From Takakia lepidozioides (lineage: Eukaryota > Streptophyta > Takakiopsida > Takakiales > Takakiaceae): DNA of 64,000 nt. The stretch spans positions 75,313,053-75,377,052 of the forward strand of contig CM060732.1 of the NCBI GenBank assembly GCA_030704615.1, written 5' to 3'. The position numbers and the translations under genes were made by a program. Under the pieces are notes generated by a model. That model did not search any database. It was given only the letters and a program-made list of their open reading frames with translations, and was not told the DNA's origin. Positions 25,301-38,300 of this stretch are shown here, in pieces (the stretch's first letter is position 1; every line of letters begins with the position of its first letter).

Positions 25301-28300
25301 TCGCACAGAAGCCAACCATAGCTGGAAAAAAGGGAACAGTGTCAGAACATACCTGGGAAGGCGGGATAGGTCTCTTGGCATCACCATCAAATTTGTCAAG
25401 AGAATAGAAAACCACCCTCCGAATATTGAGATTCAGGCCCATGCCCACAGCATCGCTCGCAACCAGTACATCGTAGCCACTATTGACATCATTAAAGAGC
25501 TTGGCCTGCTGTGTTCGTGTCTCAGGCGGCAGTGCGCCATACACCACACAGCACCGATGCTTTGACGTAAGCTCCACTTCACGCTGCCTCGCACACAAAA
25601 ACCCTTTCCCAGATGAGGGCACCACTAGCCTCTCTCTCTAATTTCCACGACTCTCCTTTTACCCCTCTTTCCCTCCATCTTTTAACAATGCGGATCACCA
25701 CAATCCCACTTGAATCAGCAGTTTAAGACACAGAAACCAGACAGCTGCACGTAATCTCTACTTAAACTAGTGGGGGCTAGGTCATAGATAACTGGGTTTG
25801 CAATTGTGAAAGATGCCCTATGGCTCACAAAAATATGACCCACAACTGCCAACCTATGAAGGATGTTGTGCATTCCCCTGATGCAACACCTGCTATTTCT
25901 ATTGTGATCATCCAAGATGAACCAGCACTGGGAAATAGAGGCAAGGCATGGCAAACCTTCACATCAAAGATGTCTTTGCGTGAAAATGCTACTATACAAT
26001 CCCCAGCTTGAACGTTCCTGAAATCTCCTTTCAATGATGCCTGTGTAAGCCACCAAATAAGAGGAGTCATTTGTTTGTCAGGTTTTACTGACTGTCCTGT
26101 GCCGTATTAATCCTCCCCCTCCCTACTGGAGAGTTGAGATCTAAATGCCAGAATCATATGAAAAAGACATGGCTGCATCTTTTGGAGCCTAGAGACCTCA
26201 ACTGCTCAAGACAATTAGCACTAATCAGACATTTGACTCCAGCACAAGAATCCCAAACTACAAATAGAAACTGAACATTCCGAAACATGTCCTAGACCTG
26301 ACCTACCTCTGGACGATATGCAAACGGAGACATGTCAGTAAGTTGAAGGGCATTACAGGATCCACGATAAGAGGCTTGAAGCGTAGGTACTCATTTTCCA
26401 CCAGCTCGTCACCTGTGGCTGCACAAAGGCTGCGCAGCAATGGCACCGCACTTGGGTCACCACAGACATGAACTTCATCAGCCTGTACGCCCAGAAATGC
26501 GCGCGTCCAGGCCCAGCCCCTGTACTCATCACTCATCATCTGTGTTCCATCCATGCCATCCATACTGCTCTTTAGGTCTCCGTCAACTTTCTATATATCA
26601 GTGAACCTCTCTCTCTCTCTCTCATTTTTCCATTTTGTCCCATAAGCGCTTTGAGCTTGCCGCGGACGTTATAAAGTACCATTTCATTTCTCATTGTGTC
26701 ATTCTCCCTGTCCTCTAGGAAGCCTATGCCATTGGGTGGACTTGATACGGGAGTACATAAATGTCTCTGACTAAATGCTGGCCTTGTGACCCGGTGTGTT
26801 TGATTGTTTTGACCTGACGCGCTTTGCTTCAGGTAAGGTGGTGCATTGGATTTAGTTGGCGAGTTGGGGCCTCTCCCGCTTTAGAATATGCCTACGGGGG
26901 CCATTCCCTGCAGCTCCCTGGAGTGCGATCTCTAAATGGTAACAAGCGAACCCCTACCGCTTGGGGGTAGCCCCTCTGCACAAATTGGGCAGTTGTATGT
27001 TCTGTCTAGCATACTCAGCACTTGGGCTAGGGTTGGTCCTTCTACTTAAATTCTGGCCTGCGAATTCTACCCATACATTACCTCTTATCAATAACAACAC
27101 TCCCCAGGGTGATTCCTGGGAATTGGTTACTTATGCAAATCTAGGGCTTCATGTGTAGTTTTTGGGGTGAATCCCAGGATGGACGATGTGTCCTTTAAAA
27201 CTACATGCACCAGCTTAGGCTTGGATTATATGGCTAATGGTTCCATCTCAGGACTTGATACTTTGAAGGTTGCAATGCCCAAAAATGCTACAAATAGAGT
27301 CTCACATCAATTAAATCTCAAAGAAGTTCGTCCCTGACTGGCTGGAGAGCGGTCTTAGACATTGGTGATTCAATGAGGCGCTCTAGGAAGACAACCAAGG
27401 GCAGGGACTTCAACTTGAAAGTTTCTAACCGGTTTGATGCGCTGGATGAGGTTGATTCCAAGCAGTCAGACAGACAAACTGACCCTAAGAATGCTGAGCC
27501 TGAGCGTCGTGTGACTGAAGGATTTGGTACTCTGAATGGTTTACCAATCCTTAAAGTTTAAGCAAATCTGGCTAAAACTGAAATTGAAGGGCTGCGTGAA
27601 TACTAGGGACCTCTTTGTGGGTTGTGTTTACATGCCCACAGAGGGGATCCTTAGTGCTGACGCAGACAAAGCCTTCGAAGACGTAAAGCTGGACTGTGCT
27701 AAGTTCCTCGCCAAAGGTCAGGTGGTCTTATTGGGTGACTTCAATGCCCGGATGGGCAAAGGTCTTCATCAGGATGATACCATTGGGCCTTTTTGTGAGG
27801 ACGAGTATAATGGTAGACGGTTAATAAACTGTCTGGAAGAACTTTAGCTTTTGACCTTGCATAATAGGTCAAAAGGAGACCAAGTGCAGTGGACTCGTGA
27901 GAAAGCCCAAACTGGGGAACGTTCCATTGTGGATTATCTCATAATGGACAAAAATTTGGTTGGCCGGAGTGCCAATGTGTTGATCGACAGAACTGATATT
28001 GCTACCTCTGACCACTTCCTGGTTTGGACTGAGATTAGAAGGTGTTTGCCCAACACCAAGAGATCTGTGAAACATTCGATTTGGAAGTGGCGCATAGAAA
28101 AATTCCAAAATGATGAGGTCAAGGCTGAGTATGTCCAGCCCTTGCAAGAGGCTCTCCCTCATTTTGTCCACTTGCTCCAAGCCCTTCAGTCTTGCTCTGG
28201 CAATGCAAGAAATGAATTCAAAAGAGCAGTGGATTCTTGGGAGATTCGTCTCCTCTGTGGCAGACAAGAGATTCTGCCCTTCAACATTTGTACAAGCTGA

Positions 28301-31300
28301 AAACTGTCAGCAAGTACAGGCGCTGAGGACTACTAAGGGTGCAGTGGTGACTTCAACGGTTGACATTGTCAAAACCTTTGAAACCCACTACAGTATCCTT
28401 GGCAGAATTTCTAGGTCTAACAGTGAGGGTCCTCTGAGTAATGGAAGGACACAGTTGGAAAAACTGTTCCTACGATTCAAGACAGCCCTGATGAATTGGA
28501 GTATATTTCAAAGGCTTACAATGCTCCCATTAGTTCTTCTGAGATAGTCGAAGCAATTGAGCATTTAAACGGATATAAAGCTGGTGGACCTGTCGGCATA
28601 ATCAACAAGCTTATCAAGCACGGTGGCGATCCCATTATGGTGTAAATGTGCAGTGGTGGCATTCAACAACCGAGGGGAGGGGGGAGGTGATCTCAAGTGG
28701 CAGTGGGGAAGCCAAGAGATTCCGGTCCTCCCTTCCTACACATACCTCGGCGTTGAGTTTTCCTCCAACTGTAATTGGGATGCAGATATTCAGAAAGTTG
28801 TTCAAACTGGCAAGCACAAAGCCCTGGGTCTCACTAAGCTTTTCCACTGCAGAGGGATCAACTCTGAGGTCAAAAAACCATGCTTTGTCATGTTATTAGA
28901 CCTGCACACATCTACAATATGGATTGATAACTCCAACCAGGCTAAGTCTCTAGAATCCATTCAAGTGGGAAGTCTTGACCCGCAAGCTGGATAAATCTGA
29001 CTAAGAGGCTGTAATGTCCAAAGCCTTGTCTGTTGCCAGGAAATTGTCTGATGAAAATGGAGTTAGGCAGAAAACTTCCCTGAACTTGTTTCCAGTCTGT
29101 GACATGGGGGAGGACATCATGGATGACCTCAAGGGTCTACCACTCTCGGCACTAGACTGAAATGTAAACATAGGGCGGGAAGCCTACCTTTGAACAGCAA
29201 ACAGAAGCAGAGAGGAAAGGGAGAGTGCAATTGGCCGTTGTGTGGGCAACCTGAAGACAATCTTCATTTTCTGGTTCATTGTCTGGGGTTCGCTCACCAG
29301 GGAGACACTCCCTTCAAATCTTGTGCCTGTACATCTGTTTACCAACTTTGAAAGTCTCGAGGCTGAGCCAAAAGCCCAGGCCCTTTTGGGGCCTAGGCTA
29401 CTTACTACCGGTGTCAGCACCTGAAAAAGGTAGGTTCTGTCCCTTTGTGTTCTGCTCAAACTGGGCAAGGGGTCAATGGCCACAAGGCTACAGCAAACAA
29501 CGCCTTATGAGTACATTCTCTCATTTGACATGTGTGGAGACCTTAAGGATGATCTGAAGGGCCACTTGGCACTAGACTGAAGTTTAAACTCAGGGCAGGG
29601 AGTGAAGACCAAATATACCAAGGTAAGTTAGCCTGGAAGGATCATGGCCTGGAACAGCGCCCTCATTGCCCCCTCCATTGCACTCCCTTTCTTTGACCTT
29701 GAGAAATAACCCTGTCAGAATTTGGGATCCTTATTCATCATTTGCTCTGCTGCTATTAATTTATTATGGCATGGTGTACCGCTGTTTGCGTTTTTTTGGG
29801 GGCCCCGCGTGTGCAGAGCTGCCTAGGTACTAGTGAGTAGTAACTTCATAAATAGTAAGATGCAGGGGAAGATAAGATAAAGTTTCTTTAACGTCCAGTG
29901 AATTTACAGAGCCTACTGCTCAACACACAGGCCATCGAGGGCCCCATGGACGGTCTGAAGGCACATGTTGAAGGATTCTTCTTTTTGGGAGCTAGGATAC
30001 GGAGGGTAATGTCTATTCCCTCTTGTTCCACTCAAAATGGGCACAGGGTCTATGGCCACAAGGCTATAGCAAACAACAACTAATGAGTACATTCTCTCTC
30101 TCTCTCTCTCACACCACATAGACGTCGAAGAGAACCCTCTTCACTTAAGTGGAGGGTCTATGAAAGGCAGGCACCCAACTCACTCACCAAACACAGTTAC
30201 TAAAGTCGCAAGGTACCCCACCTGAACCTCATCGATGACCGCAACCTCCCATTGCCGGTTGAGGTATGACATCTCGACAGTGCATGCCAAGTGGTTAGCA
30301 AACGGAACATCCTTCTTCTCCTGCCCAGTGTGGAGGTTGCAGTACACGCCAAGTAAGTTCACCTTGTCAAAAACCTGCCAACATATTGTGATCGGTGTTT
30401 AAGACCTTCCCCTTTACTTCATTGTAAGAGGCTGGCAAGTGGCAGCCGTAGACGGATCACAGGGACCTTTGACGATGGATCTCATGTAGCCGTCTCATGT
30501 AGACCGGTTGAGTGTAGGAAGGAAGAATTTGTCTTAGAAGGGAAGAGGAAAGGAGAGGACCTATGCTAGACTGGTGGTAGATTATGATCATTAAGAATAA
30601 TAAAGCTATCTTTGATGGCAAATGCATGTGTAGGGTGCAATTATGTAGATAAAGTGGAGTCAGTGGCATGGCCTTTACATCCATAGCCCCGCATAGTGAG
30701 CTGGGCCTAGACCTAGAAGATAACAAAAGATCTGTGAAATAGTAAATTGATGAACTCCATCACTCAAAGACATACCTCCATGGCGAGAAGCCGAAGGGGA
30801 CTGCAGTAGATACCGTTGGATGCCTCCATGAACCGTTGGAGAGCCATGTATGTTTTCCCACTGTTTGTGGGGCCCTGGTGATAAACTACCTTTCGTTTTA
30901 TAGCACGTGCAAATGGATACCTGCCAAAAAAATTGTGTGCAGAATAAGTTCCCTCTAGTACATCAACCCCTCAGCAAAGAAAAAAGCAGTGATATGCATA
31001 GAAAACCTTCTACTTGTCAGATTCGCAGAGCTGAGCATCTGAAAGTTGACCCAAAGGTGCTAGGAATTCCTTGTGTACACACAAACATACAGGGACTTCA
31101 TTATATGACACAAATGCTGCCTTCACTTAATAACCACCTGCAAAGCCTTTAACTTGATTTTTGAAGAGACATACACATTCTGTCAGCATGGTGCTCTACA
31201 TAGATAGACATGCTAGAGCATTGCACACACCTTGACATGGCTTCCTCTTAGCCCACTTATATGGAAATCGTCTCCAGTCAGGTGTGAGGAACTTTCTCCA

Positions 31301-33767
31301 AACCCAGAGGCCATTAAGAGTGAAAACAAAATTACTTACCAAGCATCAGGTTTAGTCAAGTCGGCAGTGCTCACAAGCTCACGATAGCGATGGATTTCAG
31401 CTGGAAACTCATTGATACAAAATTCGGCGAAAATGGGAAATAGGAACCGTAGTGCCTCATTCGTGGGCCCCATCTTGATCAGTAAAGCTCTCAGCTCTGG
31501 CGGCGCACGGCTTGTGAAAAATTTGCGAAAGCGTGAAACAGCAGTAGGAAAAAATTTTGAGTTGATGTACAGCGCCAATGCTTGGTCCGACACCCACCTG
31601 CACCAAATGTCTTCAGCTCATTAAATCCTCTATGGATTAAGGGATAATCCACTAGTGTAGGAGGCAACTAACTAGCTCAGAACCATCTTTATAAATTATA
31701 CATTTAAAAAAATTGTCTCCTGCTTTAGTTCACCTAATACCATCAAACAGCCAAAGAGTGAGATATTTACCCTGATTCAGCCAAGCGGTGGAAGGTCCAA
31801 CCGAGACGCCCCTTTTCAGAACTAGGTACACCACCTGGTTTGGCTTGTTGTAGCATCAAAAAGAGTCTCTGCGGATCAGCATACTCTGGTGGTACTGGGC
31901 ACTTATTCCGCATGTCATTAATGTCCTCCAGAGCTGTCTTTCCTCTCACTGCACGTTGTTTTGACCTAAGATCAACCTTTGGGAACTTCGGGGCTGGCAG
32001 GGATTTGACATTTTCCTTATCAAACTCTCCTTCAAGACATTCTTGACCATGAAAGTCCTTGGGAACTTCAAATGGAGCGAATTGCAATTGTAGCTGTTCT
32101 CTACTAGGCTGGTCTGCATCATGTCCAGGTTTTGGAGAGGACGTGGCTTGAAGTGATTCCAACATTTCGGTTCTTTTGTCTACAGAAATCTCCTTTTGTG
32201 AAGATATTACCGGCTGAACCTCCAGCATAGAATCAAAGTGACTACTTTCTGAATTCAGGTTCATCCCTCCAAATTGATTTTCCAGGGTAGCTGAGCCTGA
32301 TTCTCCTTTGTCCTTGCCCACTAGACCACCAAAGGTACCAGCATTTCGAATGGATTCAGGTTGCAGTTTGGATTCCATTTTGCTTTCGTCCAGGCTCAAA
32401 TCTCCTATACATGGAATGCAAGGCTCTGCTGACACAACAGCCTGATCTGATTTGGAGCCCTTTCCAGATTTTCTTTTCTTAGGTTTCTCTGTTACCCTAT
32501 CTTGCACAGCAACGCCCTCTCCCTCCACCATTTCCAAATTCTTCTTTGGAGGCCGCCCTCTCTTTTTAGCTTTGACTGTTGGCTGTCCTTCACCAGTTTC
32601 CACTCCTCCTGTAAGAATTGAAGTAAGTGCCCTGTAAAACAGTGGTAATGCAAGTACCTGGATTCATACAACAGAAAGGAACATTCCAAAATGACAACAA
32701 CTCAAACTTGACAAATCAAAGAGAAACATTTTGTATGACTTGTGATCCTTTTGATTTGTTGGGAAACCCAAATGTGTCACTTAAACCCTGCTGTTTGACC
32801 ATGTACTTCATCAGTCACATGGGATACAAATATTACGCCATCACAGGCACAGACTGATGAATCCTCAACGACACAAACTGGGTTGTGATGGCGGCCAAGG
32901 ATATTATAAGGGGCCGGCGTTAGTGCACAACCGTAATAGAGCTTCGTAGCTGGTACCCAGTTTTTCTGCACTACAGGATAGATGCATTTAATGTCAGGGC
33001 TGCTGCAACCTCGACATTGTGCCCTCGCATTCTGGAATCGATAAGGATTTACTAGTCAGAAAACCGCTCACAACCAATGTCGATCACCAAGACGACATTC
33101 ACATGTCAACGGAACCTTTGGTATTCAACTAACCTTCAGCTTGGATTTCCAACGCCTCCTTCTTCTTGCGCCGCCGTTTGACGGTCTCGACAGGCTCCAC
33201 TCGACCACTAACACTGGCACTTGAGCCGTCATCCCCACCTTGTCCTATTTCTCTTGCTGCATCTACTTTCTCTACAGTTGCATCGCCCTTTGATGCACTT
33301 GAAAAGCCCCGCAGTCTTAGAAGCGTCGGTCTCCCGCTTCCTGCAGCAAAAGCAGCATAAAGAGGAAGCGCAGAGAGAGGCTGGCCAGCAAGGCTCCCAT
33401 TCCATGGTCTCAATGGCAGGTTTCTTCCACCATAGATTGACGAGTCACTGGGCGGTCCAATAGAAGAATGCCATACTGAAAGACGAGATTCAAAATCTGA
33501 AGTAAGAGATTCATCGCCAGAGGCAGCCGGCACTTGATGATGCTGAGAAATCCAATCAGCACCCAAGAAGAAAAAATTATGTCCTTCGATCAGCGATGGC
33601 TGCAAAAAACATGGTTTTAGCAGGTCGGTATTCAGAGTTGCCCCGTCGGAGCTGACACTTGAAGGTGCATGTCTGAGCAGATGCAATGAGGGGGCCAGAC
33701 CAAGAGTGTCCTGCGCCAATGTGCGCCGCAACAAGCCCTTCAAAGCTGTGATCTGTGACTTCCCCAT
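22387..33767 (-). CDS. SUV3: SUV3-type ATP-dependent RNA helicase, long form with AT-hook-like N-terminus
   Basis: Thirteen exons on the minus strand: 33767-33134, 32608-31771, 31597-31340, 30920-30776, 30374-30222, 26539-26357, 26040-25957, 25583-25353, 24600-24442, 24103-24048, 23593-23533, 23138-22917 and 22656-22387. Phases are consistent throughout, giving 1,097 aa. Motifs: Walker A GPTNSGKT (593-600), DExH-type box DEVQ (673-676), [34 protein letters not shown], motif [12 protein letters not shown] (845-854), and the SUV3 C-terminal signature [18 protein letters not shown]3 unwinds RNA in the mitochondrial degradosome (family knowledge). The first about 35 residues are basic and hydroxylated, as in a transit peptide. 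The region from about 40 to 490 has no known domain. It carries a basic run (KRRRKKKE) ending exon 1 and KKRGRPPKK (about 226-234), an AT-hook-like core. Arabidopsis homologues are shorter, so this extension is unusual. Intron 5 (3.7 kb) contains an antisense LINE relic. Confidence 0.93.
27180..29610 (+). mobile_element. Decayed LINE inserted antisense in SUV3 intron 5
   Basis: Broken frames on the plus strand give, in order, an unidentified basic segment (27373-27560), an endonuclease/exonuclease/phosphatase domain (27600-28050: [19 protein letters not shown] and SDHFLVW), the linker before reverse transcriptase ([15 protein letters not shown], near 28552-28596), the thumb region ([18 protein letters not shown], about 28740-28790) and a zinc-binding tail (CNWPLC, a histidine in LHFLVHC, about 29228-29285). 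The reverse-transcriptase core with its catalytic aspartates is missing between about 28625 and 28650, so an internal deletion has removed it. A block near 29100-29190 is repeated at 29525-29605 (GGCACTAGACTGAA in both). The element cannot be active. Confidence 0.85.
29430..30110. repeat. Direct repeat pair with TATGGCCACAAGGC core
   Basis: About 90 bases at 29440-29522 recur at 30005-30100. Both contain GGGTC(A/T)ATGGCCACAAGGCTA followed by AGCAAACAAC and ATGAGTACATTCTCTC. The second copy runs into a CT microsatellite (30093-30109). Weaker relatives occur at 39541-39575 and 43205-43230. The element is probably an uncharacterised dispersed repeat. Confidence 0.6.
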
Positions 33768-35375
33768 GTCTCCTCCTTCCCTTCTCTCTCCTCAGATGAA
33801 AACTCAAAAATCAAACATACATCATGAGAGGACACCCATCACAAAATGCTGAGAGGTCTTAAGGAAGACCATGGGCACAGAAATCAAAACCCCGAGAAAA
33901 AACCATGGGCCAGTTATCCCCCACAAATGGGAACACATTGCACTTAGAGGAGAAGACTCAGGAGAAGAAAGGGGGCCAAATAAACAGAAAGAAGAGGAGG
34001 CGTGCTGCATTCTACAGGGGTCCAAAACCTCCCAAATTGTGTCCCACCCAAGGTGTCACAGTCCCATAACCCTAATTCATGTACCATTCCAGATAATCTA
34101 CAAATCGGTTGCATTAGGTGTGGGTATTAGCAGGTTTACTATTTGTCAAAGATACTCCAGCGCCTGAGAACAGAGACTCAGTCCTCCTAACCTACCACCT
34201 AGACTAAGGTGATGCTTAGGAAATAGTGATGAAGTTTTCCATAGTGTCCTTGTGCAGTTTACCCTTAAGGATTTGGCTCAAACATGGGGAGACTACTCCT
34301 GCCAGTGGGTTTCGGATAGCAGCCATCAAGGTAAGTAGTCCACGTAATGAGGGGTGAGTTGGTGTTCATAGGAATTTGTTGATGAAAAGAACCAACTACA
34401 TTGCTAGAGGCTTTCCCCTGAACTCCCAAACCACAAGAGTGGGCACACACTAGTTGGGCTACTCCTTTGGTGGCTCTGTGGGCAGAGACTTTGCATCATG
34501 TTGAAGTCAATGGAGAAAATCTTGTCAACTGTCCTTACACCATGTCAAAGACTTGTGTTGTGCTGAGTCATGCCAATTAGGAAGTATTGACATGCTACAA
34601 ACTGAGACATTACAATTTGTGTATAGTAAAAGAACATAAGATGTAGTAGAAACTACACTAACCACACCTCACTTTTGCTGCAATTCAACAGACGCTTTCA
34701 CCATTTGCAGCTTGTTTTGTATCAACATCAGATGGGTCAGCTTGGGAATGTGTGAAAATGGGACATTCTCATCACATTCAGATTTGCATTTTAGCATTCT
34801 GGCACATTCACTATCCACATAAGGTTGAGCACTCACTAGCCTCATATGGTTGAGGCCCACATTTATAACCATCCGAAAAAAAGTTTTTCCAACGGGAGTT
34901 CCGAACTCATCACATACCTCGACTGCTGTCAAAGATCAGTTCAACACATCCGCATACCAATTCCAGACTGCACACTGAGAAGGGTGATTGTGGAAAGGAG
35001 TACATATGCAGTTGTATTCAAAGTTCTTCCCACTGGTGAAGCAGATGTGGAGTCTCCATAGGAGTCCCCATGAAGCATCCAGTACTCCATTAATCAGTTC
35101 ACATTTCTTGTCAGCCGTCAACTAACATCGTCAAGATCGCAGGAAACTTAACAGACTTTCAAGCTCCCCATCGAAGATGGGTCCCAAAGAGTTACCGCAT
35201 CTAGCATCAAACCTGGCTCATAAGTGCCAGCTGCACTTTCCTGATGATGGCACCTCCCAGACTTAGGCAAGCCAAAGCTAAAAGTGCTTAGCCTCTAAAT
35301 TATTTGGAGCCTGGTCATGGATTAGCCACATGGTCATATACATCTTGTAGTTTCAAGCCATACACAACCAACGTT
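33768..35375. other. Intergenic region upstream of SUV3 and downstream of golgin
   Basis: Should hold the SUV3 promoter and 5' leader (near 33768-34100) and the 3' untranslated region of the golgin gene (near 35375 and below). No coding region or repeat was recognised. Confidence 0.35.
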
Positions 35376-38300
35376 TTATGACTTGAAAGCGGTTGTTGCA
35401 TTCAGTTCTCCAGCCAACATACTTAATGTGTTTGCACCCACTTGGACAACGGCATTTGGGGTCACTTCCTGACCCGAATGAGCATGTGTGAAGAGAATGA
35501 AGAGCACCCAGCCATGGAGTGCCAAAAGGTAGAACCCTGCAAGGCCTCGAGCTAAGACATGTGTTCTCAAAATTCGGGCACCCCCAAGAAACAACGTGTC
35601 TATTTGACGAATGACATGCATCAATGGATGGGATCCCGCATCATAACTCACAAAAGTATCAGAATCCAACCCCAGAAAAAAGGCTTTGTCTTTGGAGCTG
35701 TAAGGCTTGCTGAGCCCATACTCGAGGTCATCGTTATAAAGAGACCAGTCAGATTCCTCTGCAAAGCCTTTGTTGCGTTTGCTTGCACGTGACCGTGCTG
35801 CCGACTTCTCCTCTCTCAGAGTGTTTGACACAGCCTGTCCACATGATAAGTTTGAAGCTTGTGTGTAAGCAGGACAAGAATAACATGTACAAATTTTCAC
35901 ATCCATTCAAGTTCTATGCAGGGATCTACAGATGCTGATCTACCTTTCACCATTTACTCATCCATGCTCTAAACTTTTTAAAGTGAAGAGTTGCAACTTA
36001 CACTCTCCAATGCATCCAAGCACTTAGCAATGTGCTAAGAAGTTACGCCTGAGGAACAGAGGTGCACGAAAGCAAATTTTAAATTCACTATGAAGGAAGT
36101 AGGCTTAAGACTATTCTCTTTGATCAAAGTGCTCACCTCAAGACGAAAATGAAGAGTGGCCTTCTCTGTTGACAATGCTTCAACCTGCATAACAACAGGA
36201 ACCAGGCAAACATGAAAGAAGAGACCAGATATCTGCACTTGTGTATGAGTCAAACGGGCATCAGCCTGAATGACCAGACATGCTCATACATGGATATGAT
36301 AGCCGCTGTAGGTGATCCTGGGTTCAAACCAAATAATTTAATAATGATTACACCATGTCCTTCACATGGCAGCAAGAGGGAGTAATGAGCTTGTGAAATG
36401 AGGTACATACAAGCTTCTGAGCATTTGAGAGGAATGGGCCACCAAATCACTGCTGTCACACTGCGACTAATCAAAGTCTTCACCTCCTGAACGTAGGCAG
36501 TCACCTTATGGGCTTATGAGGTATGTCAGGTCTGAACAGTGTTGCTCTCCTACAATAGATAGAATATGGTGTCCTAGTGTACCAGTCCTATGGAGAGTGT
36601 AGATGTGGGGGGGGAAATGCATGATACCTGTGCCTGCTTCTGAATCAAGTGGTCAGTAAGTTGGTTGAGCCGAGTTTCCAGCTCCAGTTCCATTGCTGAT
36701 GGGGTGATATGCGCCTCACTCGCCAACGCTATCTTCTCTTCCAGCTCCCTTGCCTATTTCCCAACCCCAAACATCAAACAGGTTAGCACACCAGCTCTGT
36801 CAATATATGGTCCTCTATTAATGCATGAATGTCTAGTCTCTCATGGATCTTGTACTTTTGTGGAGTGGCTGAGGAACCACAATCTGCCAGTACTCCTGCA
36901 CAGGTGTTTCAAGACATGTAGCCACAACATCCATCTTAGATTGAAGGGCTTCAGACATTTTTACCTTCATCTGGCACTGCTCAAGACTTGTACGAAGCTC
37001 CAGTTGCTGTTGTTGAAAGGAATCACGTTCAAGTTTATCATGCTGGGCTGACTCTGCCTGAAATCCAGTATGCATTACCAGGATCAGCCTGTAATGGTGC
37101 CACACAACTACCACATCATTCATGCTTAATAAATAACTAGCCCATGTTAGTGTATGCTTTGGTGGACATAAATCCATGATCTTATAAAATGTGGCATGTG
37201 AGCACTGCAAAGTAATACCTGAGACTGCAAAGGTTGCCTCAGTGCAAAATGGAGGCTTGCGATTCTACGTTCCAAATCTGCAGAACATCATCGCCAAAGA
37301 CAAATTGAGTCTCTCCGTTGCACTGGCACTTCCCCATTTGATTCACCCTCTTTCTTCGATCCTAAACAGCACAAGACTGGGACTACGGTTTAATGAGTAG
37401 GTGAATTAGAACTGGTTTTCTACTTCCAAGATTACAGACAAAGTTGGCTACTGCCAGAATCATGAACTACAGAAAATATTTAATCAACGCAAAATCCCTA
37501 AAAAGTCGAAGAAAAGAGAACTTCCAAAGCTAACATCACATACTGCAGAAGCAACAAAGGCACCACAGTTTGAGCTGAATGCCTATAACACTATAGAAAT
37601 AGGTTTGGTACTCGGACATTCTCACCGTCTTTGTACTTCCAAGTGCTATTGATATAGAGCAGCTCCACTTTAAACTAATATCCAGCATGCTCAACATAGT
37701 GCTCCAACAGCCCACCTATAATAAACCTACCCTCCATCTCTTTCATTTGTGAGCTAGAAGATGTCCCTAAATCCGATTGGGCATTTAAAAGCTCCAAGGG
37801 TTAGCAGCTTGATAATGGTTACCTGACCGGGCAACTTCCATGGCTTCCACTTGACTGCGACCTTCAGCCACTAGCATCATCTGCTCCAGGCATACAAGAA
37901 CACATATTAGCCACGTATCCTTTCTCATTAGTTACACCTGGCAACAGCAATTATCTCATTTTAGTTAAGAACATAGGATTACATTGGAGTGAATCTTCAG
38001 AAGGGAAAACACAAATTGGTCCAAAGGTAAAAAAGGTGGACCCCTGCCGAAAAGACCATATCCTTGTAAATATCGAGATATCTCCAAACTTACAATTGAA
38101 GGTAGCCAGAAAAGAAGTACTGAGAAGATCTAATCTACAGTTAGAGGGATTTTCAGAAGAGAAAACCAGAAACAAACAGTCAAGAAAAGAAAAACAGAGA
38201 AGCAAAAAGAAGCAAGGACAAAATACACACAGATACAAACAAAACGAACGTGGATTCATCTTGAACCGGTAAACAGAGAAATGTGGTATGCAGTTGGTGA

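Noticed and set aside
36293-36331. tRNA-like words (TAGCCGCTGTAGG and GGGTTCAAACC) in a golgin intron
   Set aside because: The two boxes are only about 26 bases apart, too close for a tRNA or SINE promoter.
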